A DNA stretch of 64,000 bases from Bog-473 sp963777485 (GTDB lineage: Bacteria; Actinomycetota; Acidimicrobiia; Acidimicrobiales; RAAP-2). Positions 43,728-52,364 of the stretch are shown here, piece by piece. The notes beneath the pieces were generated by a model, which was not told the origin of the DNA, did no database searches, and saw nothing but the letters and a program-made list of their open reading frames with translations. Location: contig CAVZQP010000001.1 in NCBI GenBank assembly GCA_963777485.1, positions 806,001 through 870,000 on the forward strand, written 5' to 3'. Position numbers and translations under genes: made by a program. Position 1 is the stretch's first letter, and the number at the start of each line of letters is the position of its first letter.

Positions 43728-43805
43728 GCCAGAGCGGCGCCTTCGCGCTCCGAAAACTCCAGTTCAGGGCCTTGTCACACCGAGTTCGTAGGGTGCTGAC
43801 GTGCA

Positions 43806-43882
43806 CGAACAGCAGTTCGCCTCAGCCATTGACAGCGAACAGGTGTTCGTGTTCCAATGGCAGCGTAGCGAACAGGTGTTCG
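43806..43882 (+). promoter_or_regulatory. Triple LexA-box promoter of the LysM-nrdR-PIG-L-dinB operon
   Basis: Three perfect CGAAC-N4-GTTCG palindromes: CGAACAGCAGTTCG (43806-43819), CGAACAGGTGTTCG (43836-43849) and CGAACAGGTGTTCG (43869-43882), 30 and 33 bp apart, about three helical turns. TTGACA (43829-43834) and TCCAAT (43853-43858) with an 18-bp spacer fit a promoter; the middle box lies inside the spacer, the first upstream of the -35 and the third just after the start. Such phasing suggests cooperative, very tight repression. Confidence 0.9.
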
Positions 43883-43897
43883 GACCAGGAGGACGCC

Positions 43898-44254
43898 ATG
43901 TCGGTCGCATATGAGCTCGAATTCGAGGTGTGCCGCCCCCGGCTGTACGCCTTGCCCGACCAGCCGGCGCGGACCGCACCTACCCCCCGGGTGCGCCGCC
44001 GCCGGGTGGTCCTGGGCGCCGTGGTGCTCGGGCTCCTCGTCCTGCTGGCGCTGCCGGTCCGAGCCTTCGGTGGGAGCACATTGGCGCAGGCGCCCCCCTC
44101 GAAGGGCCAGGTCTACGTCGTGAAGGCGGGCGACACGCTGGCGTCCATCGCCGCCCAGGCCAGCCCCGCACGAGCCGATGCGCTGACCCAGGAACTGGCC
44201 CGCGAGGTCGGCTCGAGCGTCGTGGTCCCGGGAGAGCACGTTTTCATTCCCTGA
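43898..44254 (+). CDS. LysM-domain single-pass membrane protein, likely SOS division inhibitor (YneA/Rv2719c-like position)
   Basis: 118-residue protein with a short cytoplasmic N-terminus, an Arg cluster (RVRRRR), one membrane helix (about residues 37-57, VVLGAVVLGLLVLLALPV) and an outer LysM domain starting YVVKAGDTLASIAAQ and ending VVVPGEHVFIP. Size, topology, LysM and position near lexA and before nrdR match SOS-induced division suppressors such as Bacillus YneA and mycobacterial Rv2719c (known from those families); the assignment is by analogy. AGGAGG (43887-43892) precedes ATG 43898 and three LexA boxes lie directly upstream. Confidence 0.85.
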   Translation: MSVAYELEFEVCRPRLYALPDQPARTAPTPRVRRRRVVLGAVVLGLLVLLALPVRAFGGSTLAQAPPSKGQVYVVKAGDTLASIAAQASPARADALTQELAREVGSSVVVPGEHVFIP

Positions 44255-44255
44255 C

Positions 44256-44261
44256 TATCGT
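44256..44261 (+). promoter_or_regulatory. Internal -10 element (TATCGT) of nrdR, leaderless
   Basis: TATCGT ends 7 nt before GTG 44269, giving nrdR a possible LexA-independent leaderless promoter inside the operon. No Shine-Dalgarno sequence precedes nrdR. Confidence 0.5.
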
Positions 44262-44268
44262 CGGCGGT

Positions 44269-44736
44269 GTGCGGTGTCCCTGGTGCAGTGTCGATGACGA
44301 CCGCGTCGTCGACTCACGCCAGGCCGAGGAAGGCGGTGCGATTCGCCGCCGCCGTGAATGTCTTGGCTGCGGCCGCCGATTCACCACGTTCGAGCGAGTA
44401 GAAGAGGTCCCGCTCTGGGTCGTGAAGCGCAACGGCCTGCGTGAACCCTTCGATCGCAACAAAGTGGTCGAGGGCGTCCGTTCCGCCTGCAAGAACAGGC
44501 CGGTCTCCGACCTCCAAATGGAGGAGCTGGCGCAAAGTGTGGAGGACGTACTCCGAGCCGAGACGACGGAGCCCACCAGCGAACAAGTAGGTGTGGCCGT
44601 GCTCGACCGCCTCCAGGCACTCGACGACGTGGCGTACCTGCGCTTCGCCAGCGTCTACAAGGGCTTCGAGGAGGCGGGAGACTTCCAGCGCGAGGCGAGA
44701 ATCCTCACCAAGACGACGGAGCCCAAGCGGAAGTGA
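44269..44736 (+). CDS. nrdR: Transcriptional repressor NrdR
   Basis: Nucleotide-sensing repressor of ribonucleotide reductase genes. The N-terminal zinc ribbon reads MRCPWCSVDDDRVVDSRQAE and ECLGCGRRFTTFERVEEVP (two CxxC pairs); the ATP-cone domain has VVKRNGLREPFDRNKVVEGV. Length 155 aa is normal. GTG 44269 gives exactly the family N-terminus. It lies 14 bp after the LysM gene and overlaps the PIG-L gene, so SOS induction would also raise NrdR. Confidence 0.95.
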   Translation: MRCPWCSVDDDRVVDSRQAEEGGAIRRRRECLGCGRRFTTFERVEEVPLWVVKRNGLREPFDRNKVVEGVRSACKNRPVSDLQMEELAQSVEDVLRAETTEPTSEQVGVAVLDRLQALDDVAYLRFASVYKGFEEAGDFQREARILTKTTEPKRK

Positions 44737-45434
44737 TGAACGAGACGCCGGGTGTTGTGCTGGCCGTCTATGCGCATCCGGACGATGCCGACGTGGGATG
44801 TGGGGGGACCCTGGCGCGCTGGGCCAAGGGTGGGACCGCTGTGCACCTGATCGTCTGCACCGATGGGGGCAAGGGCACCAGCGAGGCCGGGGTGCAGCCG
44901 AAGAAGCTCGCCGCCGAACGCGCGGCGGAGCTCGAGGCGTCCTCGGCATTGATCGGCTTAACGAGCGTCGACAACCTCGGCTTCCGTGACGGCGAACTGA
45001 CCGACTCCGACGAGTTCCGCCGGACGCTGGTTGCCCGCGTGCGCAAGCTGCGCCCCGACGTCGTCTGTGGGCACGACCCGACCGCCATCTTCTTCGGCCA
45101 GGACTATTTCAATCATCGTGACCACAGGATTCTCGGTCTCGCCCTGCTGGACGCCGTTGCACCGGCAGCGGCGTTGCCGCACTACTTCCCCGACGCCGGT
45201 CCCCCGCACCAGGTCTCGACCGTGCTGCTGTCGGGCACCCTCGAGCCGGACGATTGGATCGACGTCAGCGACACCATCGAGACGAAGGCAGCTGCCGTGG
45301 AGTGCCACCGCAGCCAATTCGCCGGTCAGAGCGGTTGGGCCGGGGAGGCAGTCCGCCAACGGGCGGCCGAGGAGGGCCGGAGGGCTGGCGTTGCGTACGC
45401 CGAAGGGTTCCGCCGGTTGGCCCTGGGTGCCTGA
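44733..45434 (+). CDS. PIG-L/LmbE-family deacetylase
   Basis: 233-residue zinc deacetylase with the family motif YAHPDDADVGCGG (His, Asp-Asp zinc ligands), TDGGKGTSEAG and a second His site in DYFNHRDHRILG. Relatives deacetylate N-acetylglucosaminyl compounds, including MshB and Mca of mycothiol metabolism; this one is shorter and its substrate is not determined. It overlaps nrdR at its start (GTGATG, 44733) and dinB at its end, so it is part of the SOS operon, an unusual place for a deacetylase. Confidence 0.88.
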   Translation: MMNETPGVVLAVYAHPDDADVGCGGTLARWAKGGTAVHLIVCTDGGKGTSEAGVQPKKLAAERAAELEASSALIGLTSVDNLGFRDGELTDSDEFRRTLVARVRKLRPDVVCGHDPTAIFFGQDYFNHRDHRILGLALLDAVAPAAALPHYFPDAGPPHQVSTVLLSGTLEPDDWIDVSDTIETKAAAVECHRSQFAGQSGWAGEAVRQRAAEEGRRAGVAYAEGFRRLALGA

Positions 45435-46716
45435 GCACCGCCTCGTTCCCACGATCCTCCACGTCGACATGGACGCGTTCTTCGCGTCGGTGGAGGTCCT
45501 CGACGATCCGACGTTGGCCGGCAAACCTGTGATCGTCGGAGGGGCCGGCGCCCGGGGTGTCGTCGCGTCCTGCACGTATGAGGCTCGCGCCTACGGGGTG
45601 CACTCGGCGATGCCGTCGGTACGGGCCCAACAGCTGTGCCCCGATGCCATATTCCTGTCCGGCCGGCACAGCCGCTATGCAGAGGTAAGCGGCGAACTGC
45701 GCAAGGTCCTCGAGGACGTCACGCCCATGGTCGAGCCAATCGGGTTGGACGAAGCGTTCATGGACGTGGCCGGTGCCATCAGATTGTTGGGGCCACCGGA
45801 CCAGATGGCACACGCCCTGCGCCAGCGGGTTCGAGACGATCTGCAGCTGGACTGCAGCGTCGGTATCGGACGCTCCAAGATGCTCGCCAAGCTTGCTTCC
45901 AGGGCGGCCAAACCACGGGCCAGCCGCACCGGCCTGCAGCCGGGTCCCGGCGTGTATCTCGTCGAGCCGGAGCACGAACTCGAGTTCCTCCACGCCCACA
46001 GCGTGGAGGCGTTGTGGGGTGTTGGCCCAGCCACTGCCAAGCGGCTTCACGACATCGGCGTACGAACCGTGGGGGACCTGGCCGCGCTGCCGCCCGACAC
46101 GCTGGAGCGACGCCTAGGCCGGGCGAGCGGAGCACATCTCGCCGCATTGGCGCGGGGCGACGACCCTGATCCAGTCAATCCGAACCGGCCCAACAAGTCC
46201 TTGGGACACGAGGAGACGTTCAGCCGGGATCTCGTAGACCCGCTCGAGTTGGAGCGCAACGCGTTGCGGATGGCCGAGTCGGTCGCGACGATGCTCCGGG
46301 GCGAGTCGACGGCGTGCCGCACGGTCACGGTCAAGGTCAAGTTCAAGGACTTCACGTTGGTGACGCGGTCACACACGCTGAGCCGACCTATCTCGACCGG
46401 CGGGGCCATTGGTCAGGTGGCCGCCGCCCTACTCGCCAGCGTCGACCCCGGCGAGGGCATCCGCCTCCTCGGGGTGAGTGCTTCCGGGCTCACGAAGTCC
46501 GGTGTGGACCAGTTGTCCTTCGACCTCGGAGACGGGATGACCGAGGCCAATCAGAGCGCGACGGCCACCGAGCAGTCGTGGCACGACGTCACCGTCGCGG
46601 TTGACGCCATCCGGGACCGCTTCGGCAAGACGTCAGTCGGTTCAGCTGGTCACGTCAGCGAAGACGGGATCCAGGTGCCGGCCCGCCGGGACGCCCCCTG
46701 GGGCCCGGACGAGTAG
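45427..46716 (+). CDS. dinB: DNA polymerase IV (Y-family)
   Basis: Error-prone translesion polymerase. The start TILHVDMDAFFASVEVLDDP carries the first catalytic Asp; the second site is EPIGLDEAFMDVAG; SVGIGRSKMLAKLASRAAKP and the helix-hairpin-helix LWGVGPATAKRLHDIG follow, then the little-finger domain (RTVTVKVKFKDFTLVTRS). It has 429 aa, with a C-terminal tail ending APWGPDE where a clamp-binding motif might lie. GTG 45427 overlaps the PIG-L stop. Its last 62 bp overlap the converging DUF2332 gene. Confidence 0.94.
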   Translation: MPEHRLVPTILHVDMDAFFASVEVLDDPTLAGKPVIVGGAGARGVVASCTYEARAYGVHSAMPSVRAQQLCPDAIFLSGRHSRYAEVSGELRKVLEDVTPMVEPIGLDEAFMDVAGAIRLLGPPDQMAHALRQRVRDDLQLDCSVGIGRSKMLAKLASRAAKPRASRTGLQPGPGVYLVEPEHELEFLHAHSVEALWGVGPATAKRLHDIGVRTVGDLAALPPDTLERRLGRASGAHLAALARGDDPDPVNPNRPNKSLGHEETFSRDLVDPLELERNALRMAESVATMLRGESTACRTVTVKVKFKDFTLVTRSHTLSRPISTGGAIGQVAAALLASVDPGEGIRLLGVSASGLTKSGVDQLSFDLGDGMTEANQSATATEQSWHDVTVAVDAIRDRFGKTSVGSAGHVSEDGIQVPARRDAPWGPDE

Positions 46717-47833
46717 GCGGCCACCAGCGGATCCAATAACCGTGCGGGTGGGTGTCGGCCAGCCGTTCCGGCTCGCCACGGGGTCCGATGTGCACGAGTG
46801 CAGTGGCCAGGTCGGGTCCTTCGCGGCGCACGGGTGAGGGCGGAGTGGGGAGACCAGGCGTCTCGAAGGGCGTCTCGCAATAGAGATGGTGAACCGGCCG
46901 CGTCGCACCGAGCGCATGGACCTCGGCTGCGAGCGTCCGCTGTTGGCCCTCGTCGAGGTAGGCCGCGACCCACGAGTGGAACACGACAAGGGGAGTGGTG
47001 CCGGCGATGGATGCCGCGACGCGGGGAAGGTCGGTGACCATGTCACCCTGCTCGAGTCGCGGCGGGTTGTCCGACCCGCGGACGTTCGACAATGCGCCGC
47101 GGAGGCGCCCGAAGCGGGCCGGGTTGTCAGGCCACTGACACGCGAGGAGCCACAGGACGTCGTCGTCGGAGAAGGGGTCGAGCGGGGAAAGGTCGAGACC
47201 GACGCGCGCACCCATGGTCGGCAGGCGCAGCTCGGGCATCGAGCTCACGTCGTCGCGCGCCGAACACTCGATCGACACGGCCGAACTGGAGGACCCCGCG
47301 GTGCGAACACCATCGCCGGAGGCGGAGCGGTAGGTGTAGGCGTAGTCGTCGAACAGCAGATTGAGCCCGGCTGAGGTCCCCAGGTCCAGCAGAGAGATCG
47401 GGGCATCCTGGTCATAGAGCGACGCGATGTGACACAGCCCCGGGAGCAACGCGGTGCAGCGGCCTACCTCGTTCGTCTGCGTGGTCCGGGTCCCAATGAC
47501 GTGTTCGAGTTCGCGGCGGTGTTCTTCGCAGAACGCGGTGAAGACGGCCACCACGTTCCCAGAGGAGGCGTCGAACGTTGTTCCGCGAACATCTGCCACG
47601 GTGTCGTAGTAGGCGGCCAAAGGGTGGTCCACTCCCGAGAGGAGAAGGAAATGCACGGCGGCGAGCATCAGGAGGGGGCGCCGCTGGGGGAGGGGAGTGT
47701 CGTCGAGCAGCGAGAGCACACGTGCGTCGTCGGCAACGCCCCGACAGATGGCTGGATAGATGAGGCCGCCGTCGCGCTCTACGGTTGCGGCAAGGCCGCG
47801 GAAATGGTCGGCAAGCGGGAGCTCGACCAGCAC
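46655..47833 (-). CDS. DUF2332 family protein
   Basis: 392-residue conserved actinobacterial protein of unknown function. Recognisable are SLLDLGTSAGLNLLFDDYAY (an SAM-methyltransferase-like motif I that follows the DUF2332 pattern), RVGLDLSPLDPFSDDDVLWL, LVVFHSWVAAYL and the final HPHGYWIRWW. The last 20 residues are encoded antisense to the end of dinB and look non-conserved. It starts with GTG 47833, 4 bp after the sortase stop, so it ends the minus-strand group glnD-Ldt-sortase-DUF2332. Confidence 0.85.
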   Translation of the reverse strand: MLVELPLADHFRGLAATVERDGGLIYPAICRGVADDARVLSLLDDTPLPQRRPLLMLAAVHFLLLSGVDHPLAAYYDTVADVRGTTFDASSGNVVAVFTAFCEEHRRELEHVIGTRTTQTNEVGRCTALLPGLCHIASLYDQDAPISLLDLGTSAGLNLLFDDYAYTYRSASGDGVRTAGSSSSAVSIECSARDDVSSMPELRLPTMGARVGLDLSPLDPFSDDDVLWLLACQWPDNPARFGRLRGALSNVRGSDNPPRLEQGDMVTDLPRVAASIAGTTPLVVFHSWVAAYLDEGQQRTLAAEVHALGATRPVHHLYCETPFETPGLPTPPSPVRREGPDLATALVHIGPRGEPERLADTHPHGYWIRWWPPTRPGPRGRPGGPAPGSRLR

Positions 47834-47837
47834 GCGG

Positions 47838-48746
47838 TCAGAAGCTGGCGGGCAGGAGCGGGCTGACGGCGCCGAAGAAGAACCAGAGCAGCACGAGCAT
47901 GCCGAGTGTGCCCACGCCCCAGATCATCCAGCGTTGGCGGCGGAAGCGCCAGGCCGTGAAGAGGATGGAACCCAAGAGCACGAGCACGAGAAAGCCCCAG
48001 AACAGCGTCTGGGTGAGCTCGACGTTCGAATCGCCGGCCAGGTTGCCGCTCTTCGGATCTGCGTTCAGCCGGCCGACGGGAAGGCCCTGGTTCGGAAAGA
48101 GCTGCGAATGCGCCAGCCTGGCTTGGACGACCAGCCTGGTCGACGCGCTGAAGCGCGGATTGCAGGTCGTGAGCGTGAGCATGTCGGCGAAGGCATTCTT
48201 GATGACCGACGTGTCGTTAGGCGACACGACAAAGGACTTGGTGGTGTCGTAGACGAAAATGCCCTGCAGAGTCGTCAGAACGATGGGATCGCCGACCTTG
48301 ACGCCGTCGAGGTTGTAGAAGGGGTGGCCGTAGGTAGTGCGGTGACCGGCGATGGACGCGTTGCCGATCTGGCCCGGGAGAGGGGTCCCGATGTAGTGCC
48401 CTGGGCCCTTCCGCAGGTCAGGGGTGTTCGTGCCCTCGACCACGACCTGGCTGACCCCGATGACGGGGATGCGAATGTCGCCGACGGGCTCCCCCTCGGC
48501 GGGGTCGCCCGTGCGGGGTGCGGTCTTTGGTGGCCCTGTCGGCAGCTTGTTGAGGGCGGCCGCCTCGGCCAGGGCATGGCGGACTTCCTGACTGTTCGTC
48601 TCGGAGATGAGGGTGCTGCGCAGGGCGTCCTGGGTGTGCGACTCCTGGATCGACGTGCCCCAGATTTGGTACGCGGTGAACAGAAGGACGAGGATGCCCG
48701 CCCCGATCAGGATCTTGCCTGTGATGGAAACCGCCTGCCGCAACAT
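47838..48746 (-). CDS. Class E sortase
   Basis: 302-residue membrane transpeptidase. N-terminal membrane helix (ILIGAGILVLLFTAYQIWG), then the sortase barrel: GTNTPDLRKGPGHYIGTPLP, catalytic His in AGHRTTYGHPF, catalytic Cys in LTTCNPRFSASTRLVV with the active-site Arg. Two further hydrophobic segments close the protein, a topology typical of actinobacterial class E sortases that process LAxTG-type signals. No sortase substrate is seen in the window. TAGGCT (48761-48756) lies 9 nt before ATG 48746. Confidence 0.93.
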   Translation of the reverse strand: MLRQAVSITGKILIGAGILVLLFTAYQIWGTSIQESHTQDALRSTLISETNSQEVRHALAEAAALNKLPTGPPKTAPRTGDPAEGEPVGDIRIPVIGVSQVVVEGTNTPDLRKGPGHYIGTPLPGQIGNASIAGHRTTYGHPFYNLDGVKVGDPIVLTTLQGIFVYDTTKSFVVSPNDTSVIKNAFADMLTLTTCNPRFSASTRLVVQARLAHSQLFPNQGLPVGRLNADPKSGNLAGDSNVELTQTLFWGFLVLVLLGSILFTAWRFRRQRWMIWGVGTLGMLVLLWFFFGAVSPLLPASF

Positions 48747-48821
48747 TGGAAAATGAGCCTAGGGCCAGCCGGAATGGGCATCCGGTCAGCCCCTCTTGCT
48801 AACGCCCGAGGTCTCTCCGGC

Positions 48822-49949
48822 TTACGCCTGAACGGTGACGAGGGTCCCGAGAGGCGTCAACGGGAACACAACGGCGGCGTTCGAGATGGGCATCTCGACG
48901 CAGCCATCGCTCTGGGGATATCCGTAGCCAGGGCGGATGAAGCCGTGAAGTGCGTCGCCCCCGTGGAAGTAGCTCACCCAGGGGATCCCCGGGTCGCTGT
49001 AGTGGGAGCCGTCGGGGTTGGTGCCGCTCATGGTCGTGACCGTGTACCGGGCGAACACGGGCCAGGTGCCGTTTTCAGTCGTGGCGCCGGGGACACCGGT
49101 GTTGACCAACGTGCTGTACACCTCGGCACCGTCCTTGTAGACAGTCGCCGTCTCGGGACCCGACTGGCTCACGAGGACGTAGTCCCAGGGCTGCGGGTTG
49201 GTCTTGCCGCTTTGGACGGCGGCGAGGAGGTCGGTCCAGACCTGTGGGCCGGCAAGACCGTCTGTCTTCAGGCCGTTCTGATTCTCGAAGTTCATCACGG
49301 CGCCTTGGGTGATCACGTTGTTCGTGCCCGGCGTCCACAGCGTGGTTAGCGAGGACGGTTGGTACGCCCAGCGCCACGAGAAGGAGCCGACCTGGTCGTT
49401 GCCGAGTTGTGCGGGCGAGGTGACGGGCGCGGCTGGAGTGAACGCGAGAGGCAGGTAGCCGAGCTCGGCCAGCAACTGCTGGAGTCGCAGCGTCGAACCC
49501 GGCGCCACGGTGAATGGTGTTGTCACCGTTTGCGCGAGGTGTTGTCCGAGCGAACCGACGACGCCACTCGATCCTCCGGGCACCGTGATCGTCTCGGATG
49601 CACCCGGCACGAGTGGGCCGCTCGCCTCGTACTGCAACAACGAAGGCGACAGGACGGCCCACGATCCTGCCACCGGCGGGCTCAACGTGGGCATCGGACT
49701 GTTGGGCGCGAGGTCCGTCGAGAACTGCACCGAGATGGTCGAGCCGGCATTGACATTGGTCCCACTCGGGGAGACCGATGTGACGGAGAGGGCCGGTGGA
49801 GGCGTCGTCGGGTTCGCGCCGGCCTTGGTCCCGAAGTGTTCGACGGCGACAAATCCGCCGGCTGCGAGCAGGACGACAACGGCACAGATGGTGACCACCA
49901 TCCATGTGCGAGGGCGCTTCTTTTTGGCCGCGTGCTCTCCCGAACTCAT
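48822..49949 (-). CDS. L,D-transpeptidase (YkuD) with Ig-like and peptidoglycan-binding-like parts
   Basis: 375-residue exported enzyme making 3-3 peptidoglycan crosslinks or attaching proteins. A basic N-terminus (AAKKKRPR) and a membrane helix (TWMVVTICAVVVLLAAGGFV) are followed by an Ig-like region (SVTSVSPSGTNVNAGSTISV), a helical part resembling peptidoglycan-binding domains (LQQLLAELGYLP ... NFENQNGLKTDGLAG) and the C-terminal YkuD domain with HGFIRPGYGYPQSDGCVEMP, where the catalytic Cys follows SDG in place of the more usual SHG. ATG 49949 is chosen; TAGAAT (49965-49960) lies 10 nt upstream. It sits between glnD and the sortase gene. Confidence 0.9.
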   Translation of the reverse strand: MSSGEHAAKKKRPRTWMVVTICAVVVLLAAGGFVAVEHFGTKAGANPTTPPPALSVTSVSPSGTNVNAGSTISVQFSTDLAPNSPMPTLSPPVAGSWAVLSPSLLQYEASGPLVPGASETITVPGGSSGVVGSLGQHLAQTVTTPFTVAPGSTLRLQQLLAELGYLPLAFTPAAPVTSPAQLGNDQVGSFSWRWAYQPSSLTTLWTPGTNNVITQGAVMNFENQNGLKTDGLAGPQVWTDLLAAVQSGKTNPQPWDYVLVSQSGPETATVYKDGAEVYSTLVNTGVPGATTENGTWPVFARYTVTTMSGTNPDGSHYSDPGIPWVSYFHGGDALHGFIRPGYGYPQSDGCVEMPISNAAVVFPLTPLGTLVTVQA

Positions 49950-49962
49950 GACATGCGGGATT

Positions 49963-52341
49963 CTACCGGGGTCCAGCAGGACCAAACGGCCCAATCTCCG
50001 CCTCAATGGCGACTGTGACTGCGCTGAGACGTTCGGAGTCGGTGAGCTTCGTGCCTCCGGAGTCCCGTACGTAGAAGGCATCGACGACCATCTCACCCAG
50101 GGTTGAAACCCGGGCTGATACGACGTCGAGCCCGGCGTTGAACAGGGCACGGGTGATCCGGTGCAGGAGGCCGATCTCGTCGGGGGCCCGAACCTCGAGG
50201 ACGGTGGCCGTCTCAGAGGCGTCGTTGTCGACGGTCACCTCGCTGACCGGCGGGTGGGCGGCCGAACGGCGGCGGAGGGGGTAGACCCGCTCGCGTTCGT
50301 AGAGCCGCTCGCCGATGGCCAGCTCGTCGGCCAACACGGCGGAAAGGTCCTCACGCAGCTTGGCCGTGTCGGGCCAGGTGCCCCGGGCCACTTCCACGGT
50401 GAAGACCTCGACTGCGACGCCCTCCTCGCCGGCGACGTTGGCGGCCCGCACATCCATGCCGTTCAGTGCGAGTGCTCCGGCGACCGATGAGAAAAGCCCG
50501 GGACGGTCGGGCGCAGCCACGATCACCTGCGGCGGCTGAAGGGACACCGAAGGCAACCCGGTGACCCGTACCTCGTCGATCAACCCGCGGTGGGCCGCGA
50601 GGAGGAGGTCTGGCCCAGCCGGTGTGGCGGCCTCGCCTTGCAGGACCTTGTCGGCACGCTCGACGAGGTCGGTGACGAGCCCGGCCTTCCAGGCGCCCCA
50701 GGCCGACGGTCCGGTGGCACGACTGTCGGCCTCGGTCAGTGCGGCGAGCAGGTGCAGGGTCGTGCGGGTGCCGGCGGCGCGGGCGACGCGGTCGATCGTG
50801 GTGGGGTCGTCGAGGTCGCGGCGGGTCGCGGTGTCCGGTAGGAGGAGGTGGTGGCGTACGAGGTCGACCAAGACTTCGACGTCGTCCGGCGCGAAGCCCA
50901 TCCGCGTCGCGATGTCGTGCACGACCTCCATGCCGACTTCGGTGTGGTCACCGGGATAGCCCTTGCCGATGTCGTGCAGCAGGGTGCCGACCAAGAGGAG
51001 GTCGGGCCGCTCCACAGTGTCGGTCAGCTCGGCGGCCAGTGCGGCGGCCTCGAGCAGGTGCCGGTCGACGGTGAAGCGGTGGTAGGCGTTGCGCTGCGGC
51101 TTGTTGCGAACGGCGGCCCACTCGGGGAGCAGCCGGACGAACAGGCCGTGCTGGTCGAGCGACTCGATCTTGTCGACAGAGGGCCGGCCGAGTGCGAGCA
51201 GCGCGATGAACGCTTCCCGCGTGGCGTCCGTCCAGGGGTCACTCGGCGGGGGCATGCGGTCGGCGAGCCGATGCAGCGAGCCCCGCGCGATCGGGCGATC
51301 GATAGCGGCGGCCGTGGCAGCCAGGCGCAAGGGAAGAGACGGATCGTCAGACACCGGGGCGGACGAAGCGAGGGCGACCTCGCCGTTGAGTTCGATCAGG
51401 TCGGGAGCTAGGTCGGCGGGGACGGGTGACTCTTCGGTATCGGGCGCGCGGCGGCGCAAGAAACGCTTGGGCGGCGGTGTGGGGTCCCACAGCTTGCGGC
51501 GGCGCCAGACGTCGTCGGACACCCATGCGATCTGGCGGCCCGCGGTGGAGACCGCGAGCATCAGCTCGTCGGCGTCGGGGAACCCGAGCGCGGCGGCCAC
51601 TTGGTCCTGGTCCTGGAGCAGTAACCGCTCATGGGCCCGCTTCGCCATTCGGTGGAGCTCCACCCTGATGGAGGTGAGCAGCGCGGTGGCTTCATCGAGC
51701 GACGCGAGGTCGGCGTAGTCGGCAAGGAGCGGCGCATAGGCGGACAATGCGCGCAGCACGCTGACGTCGCGGAGCCCGCCGTGGCTCTCCTTCAGGTCGG
51801 GCTCAAGGAGGAACGCCACATCCCCGGCCGTGGCGCGGCGCTCCGCCATCTGGACCTCGATGACGGGCAGGTACCGGGTGCCGAGCTTCTCGCGCCAGGC
51901 GGTCTTGGCCTTCTCGATGAGCGGCTCGGCGAGCCTGCGTTCACCCCAGACCACGCGCGCATCGAGGAGGCCGAGCGCCACTCGCAGGTCCTCGGCCGCG
52001 ACGCTGAGCACCTCGGCGGGCCGGCGCACCGAGTGGTCCAAGTGCACTCCTTCGTCCCAGACGGGGTACCAGATGCCGTCGGCGACTTCCTTGACGTCCC
52101 GGAAGCCGTCGTGGACGAGCACCACATCGAGGTCGCTGTAGGGGCACAGAGAGCTGCGCCCGTAACCGCCGACCGCCAGCAGGGCGAGATGCCGCTTGTT
52201 CTCGCCGGCCGCCCGATCCGCCAGGTCCGAGAGCCAGGCGTCGGCCTCGGCGGCGTAGGTGCGACAGAATTCCTCGCCCATCAGCCCTGGTTGGGTGAGG
52301 AGTCGGCTCCGCCGGTCACGAAGTGACGTATCAGCGGGCAT
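49963..52341 (-). CDS. glnD: Bifunctional uridylyltransferase/uridylyl-removing enzyme GlnD
   Basis: Nitrogen-status sensor that modifies PII proteins (uridylyl or, in actinobacteria, adenylyl groups). The nucleotidyltransferase motif GGYGRSSLCPYSDLDVV (58-74) is intact; a GlnD helical linker, an HD hydrolase domain (LLVGTLLHDIGKGYPGDHTE) and two C-terminal ACT domains (VIVAAPDRPGLFSSVAGALA; VRAPDEIGLLHRITRALFNA) follow; 792 aa. glnK and amtB, its usual neighbours, are not adjacent. ATG 52341 is 6 nt from a minus-strand -10. Confidence 0.94.
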   Translation of the reverse strand: MPADTSLRDRRSRLLTQPGLMGEEFCRTYAAEADAWLSDLADRAAGENKRHLALLAVGGYGRSSLCPYSDLDVVLVHDGFRDVKEVADGIWYPVWDEGVHLDHSVRRPAEVLSVAAEDLRVALGLLDARVVWGERRLAEPLIEKAKTAWREKLGTRYLPVIEVQMAERRATAGDVAFLLEPDLKESHGGLRDVSVLRALSAYAPLLADYADLASLDEATALLTSIRVELHRMAKRAHERLLLQDQDQVAAALGFPDADELMLAVSTAGRQIAWVSDDVWRRRKLWDPTPPPKRFLRRRAPDTEESPVPADLAPDLIELNGEVALASSAPVSDDPSLPLRLAATAAAIDRPIARGSLHRLADRMPPPSDPWTDATREAFIALLALGRPSVDKIESLDQHGLFVRLLPEWAAVRNKPQRNAYHRFTVDRHLLEAAALAAELTDTVERPDLLLVGTLLHDIGKGYPGDHTEVGMEVVHDIATRMGFAPDDVEVLVDLVRHHLLLPDTATRRDLDDPTTIDRVARAAGTRTTLHLLAALTEADSRATGPSAWGAWKAGLVTDLVERADKVLQGEAATPAGPDLLLAAHRGLIDEVRVTGLPSVSLQPPQVIVAAPDRPGLFSSVAGALALNGMDVRAANVAGEEGVAVEVFTVEVARGTWPDTAKLREDLSAVLADELAIGERLYERERVYPLRRRSAAHPPVSEVTVDNDASETATVLEVRAPDEIGLLHRITRALFNAGLDVVSARVSTLGEMVVDAFYVRDSGGTKLTDSERLSAVTVAIEAEIGPFGPAGPR

Positions 52342-52347
52342 GGCGGG

Positions 52348-52357
52348 AACGTAGCAT
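52348..52357. promoter_or_regulatory. Overlapping divergent -10 elements of glnD and the small membrane protein
   Basis: AACGTAGCAT contains TACGTT on the minus strand (52353-52348, 6 nt before glnD ATG 52341) and TAGCAT on the plus strand (52352-52357, 7 nt before GTG 52365). The two hexamers share 2 bp, so both leaderless promoters cannot be occupied at once. Confidence 0.6.
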
Positions 52358-52364
52358 CGGGTTT

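Noticed and set aside
47572..47588. CGAACGTTGTTCCG as a LexA box
   Set aside because: GAAC and GTTC are separated by 3 and not 4 bases, and it lies inside the DUF2332 coding region.
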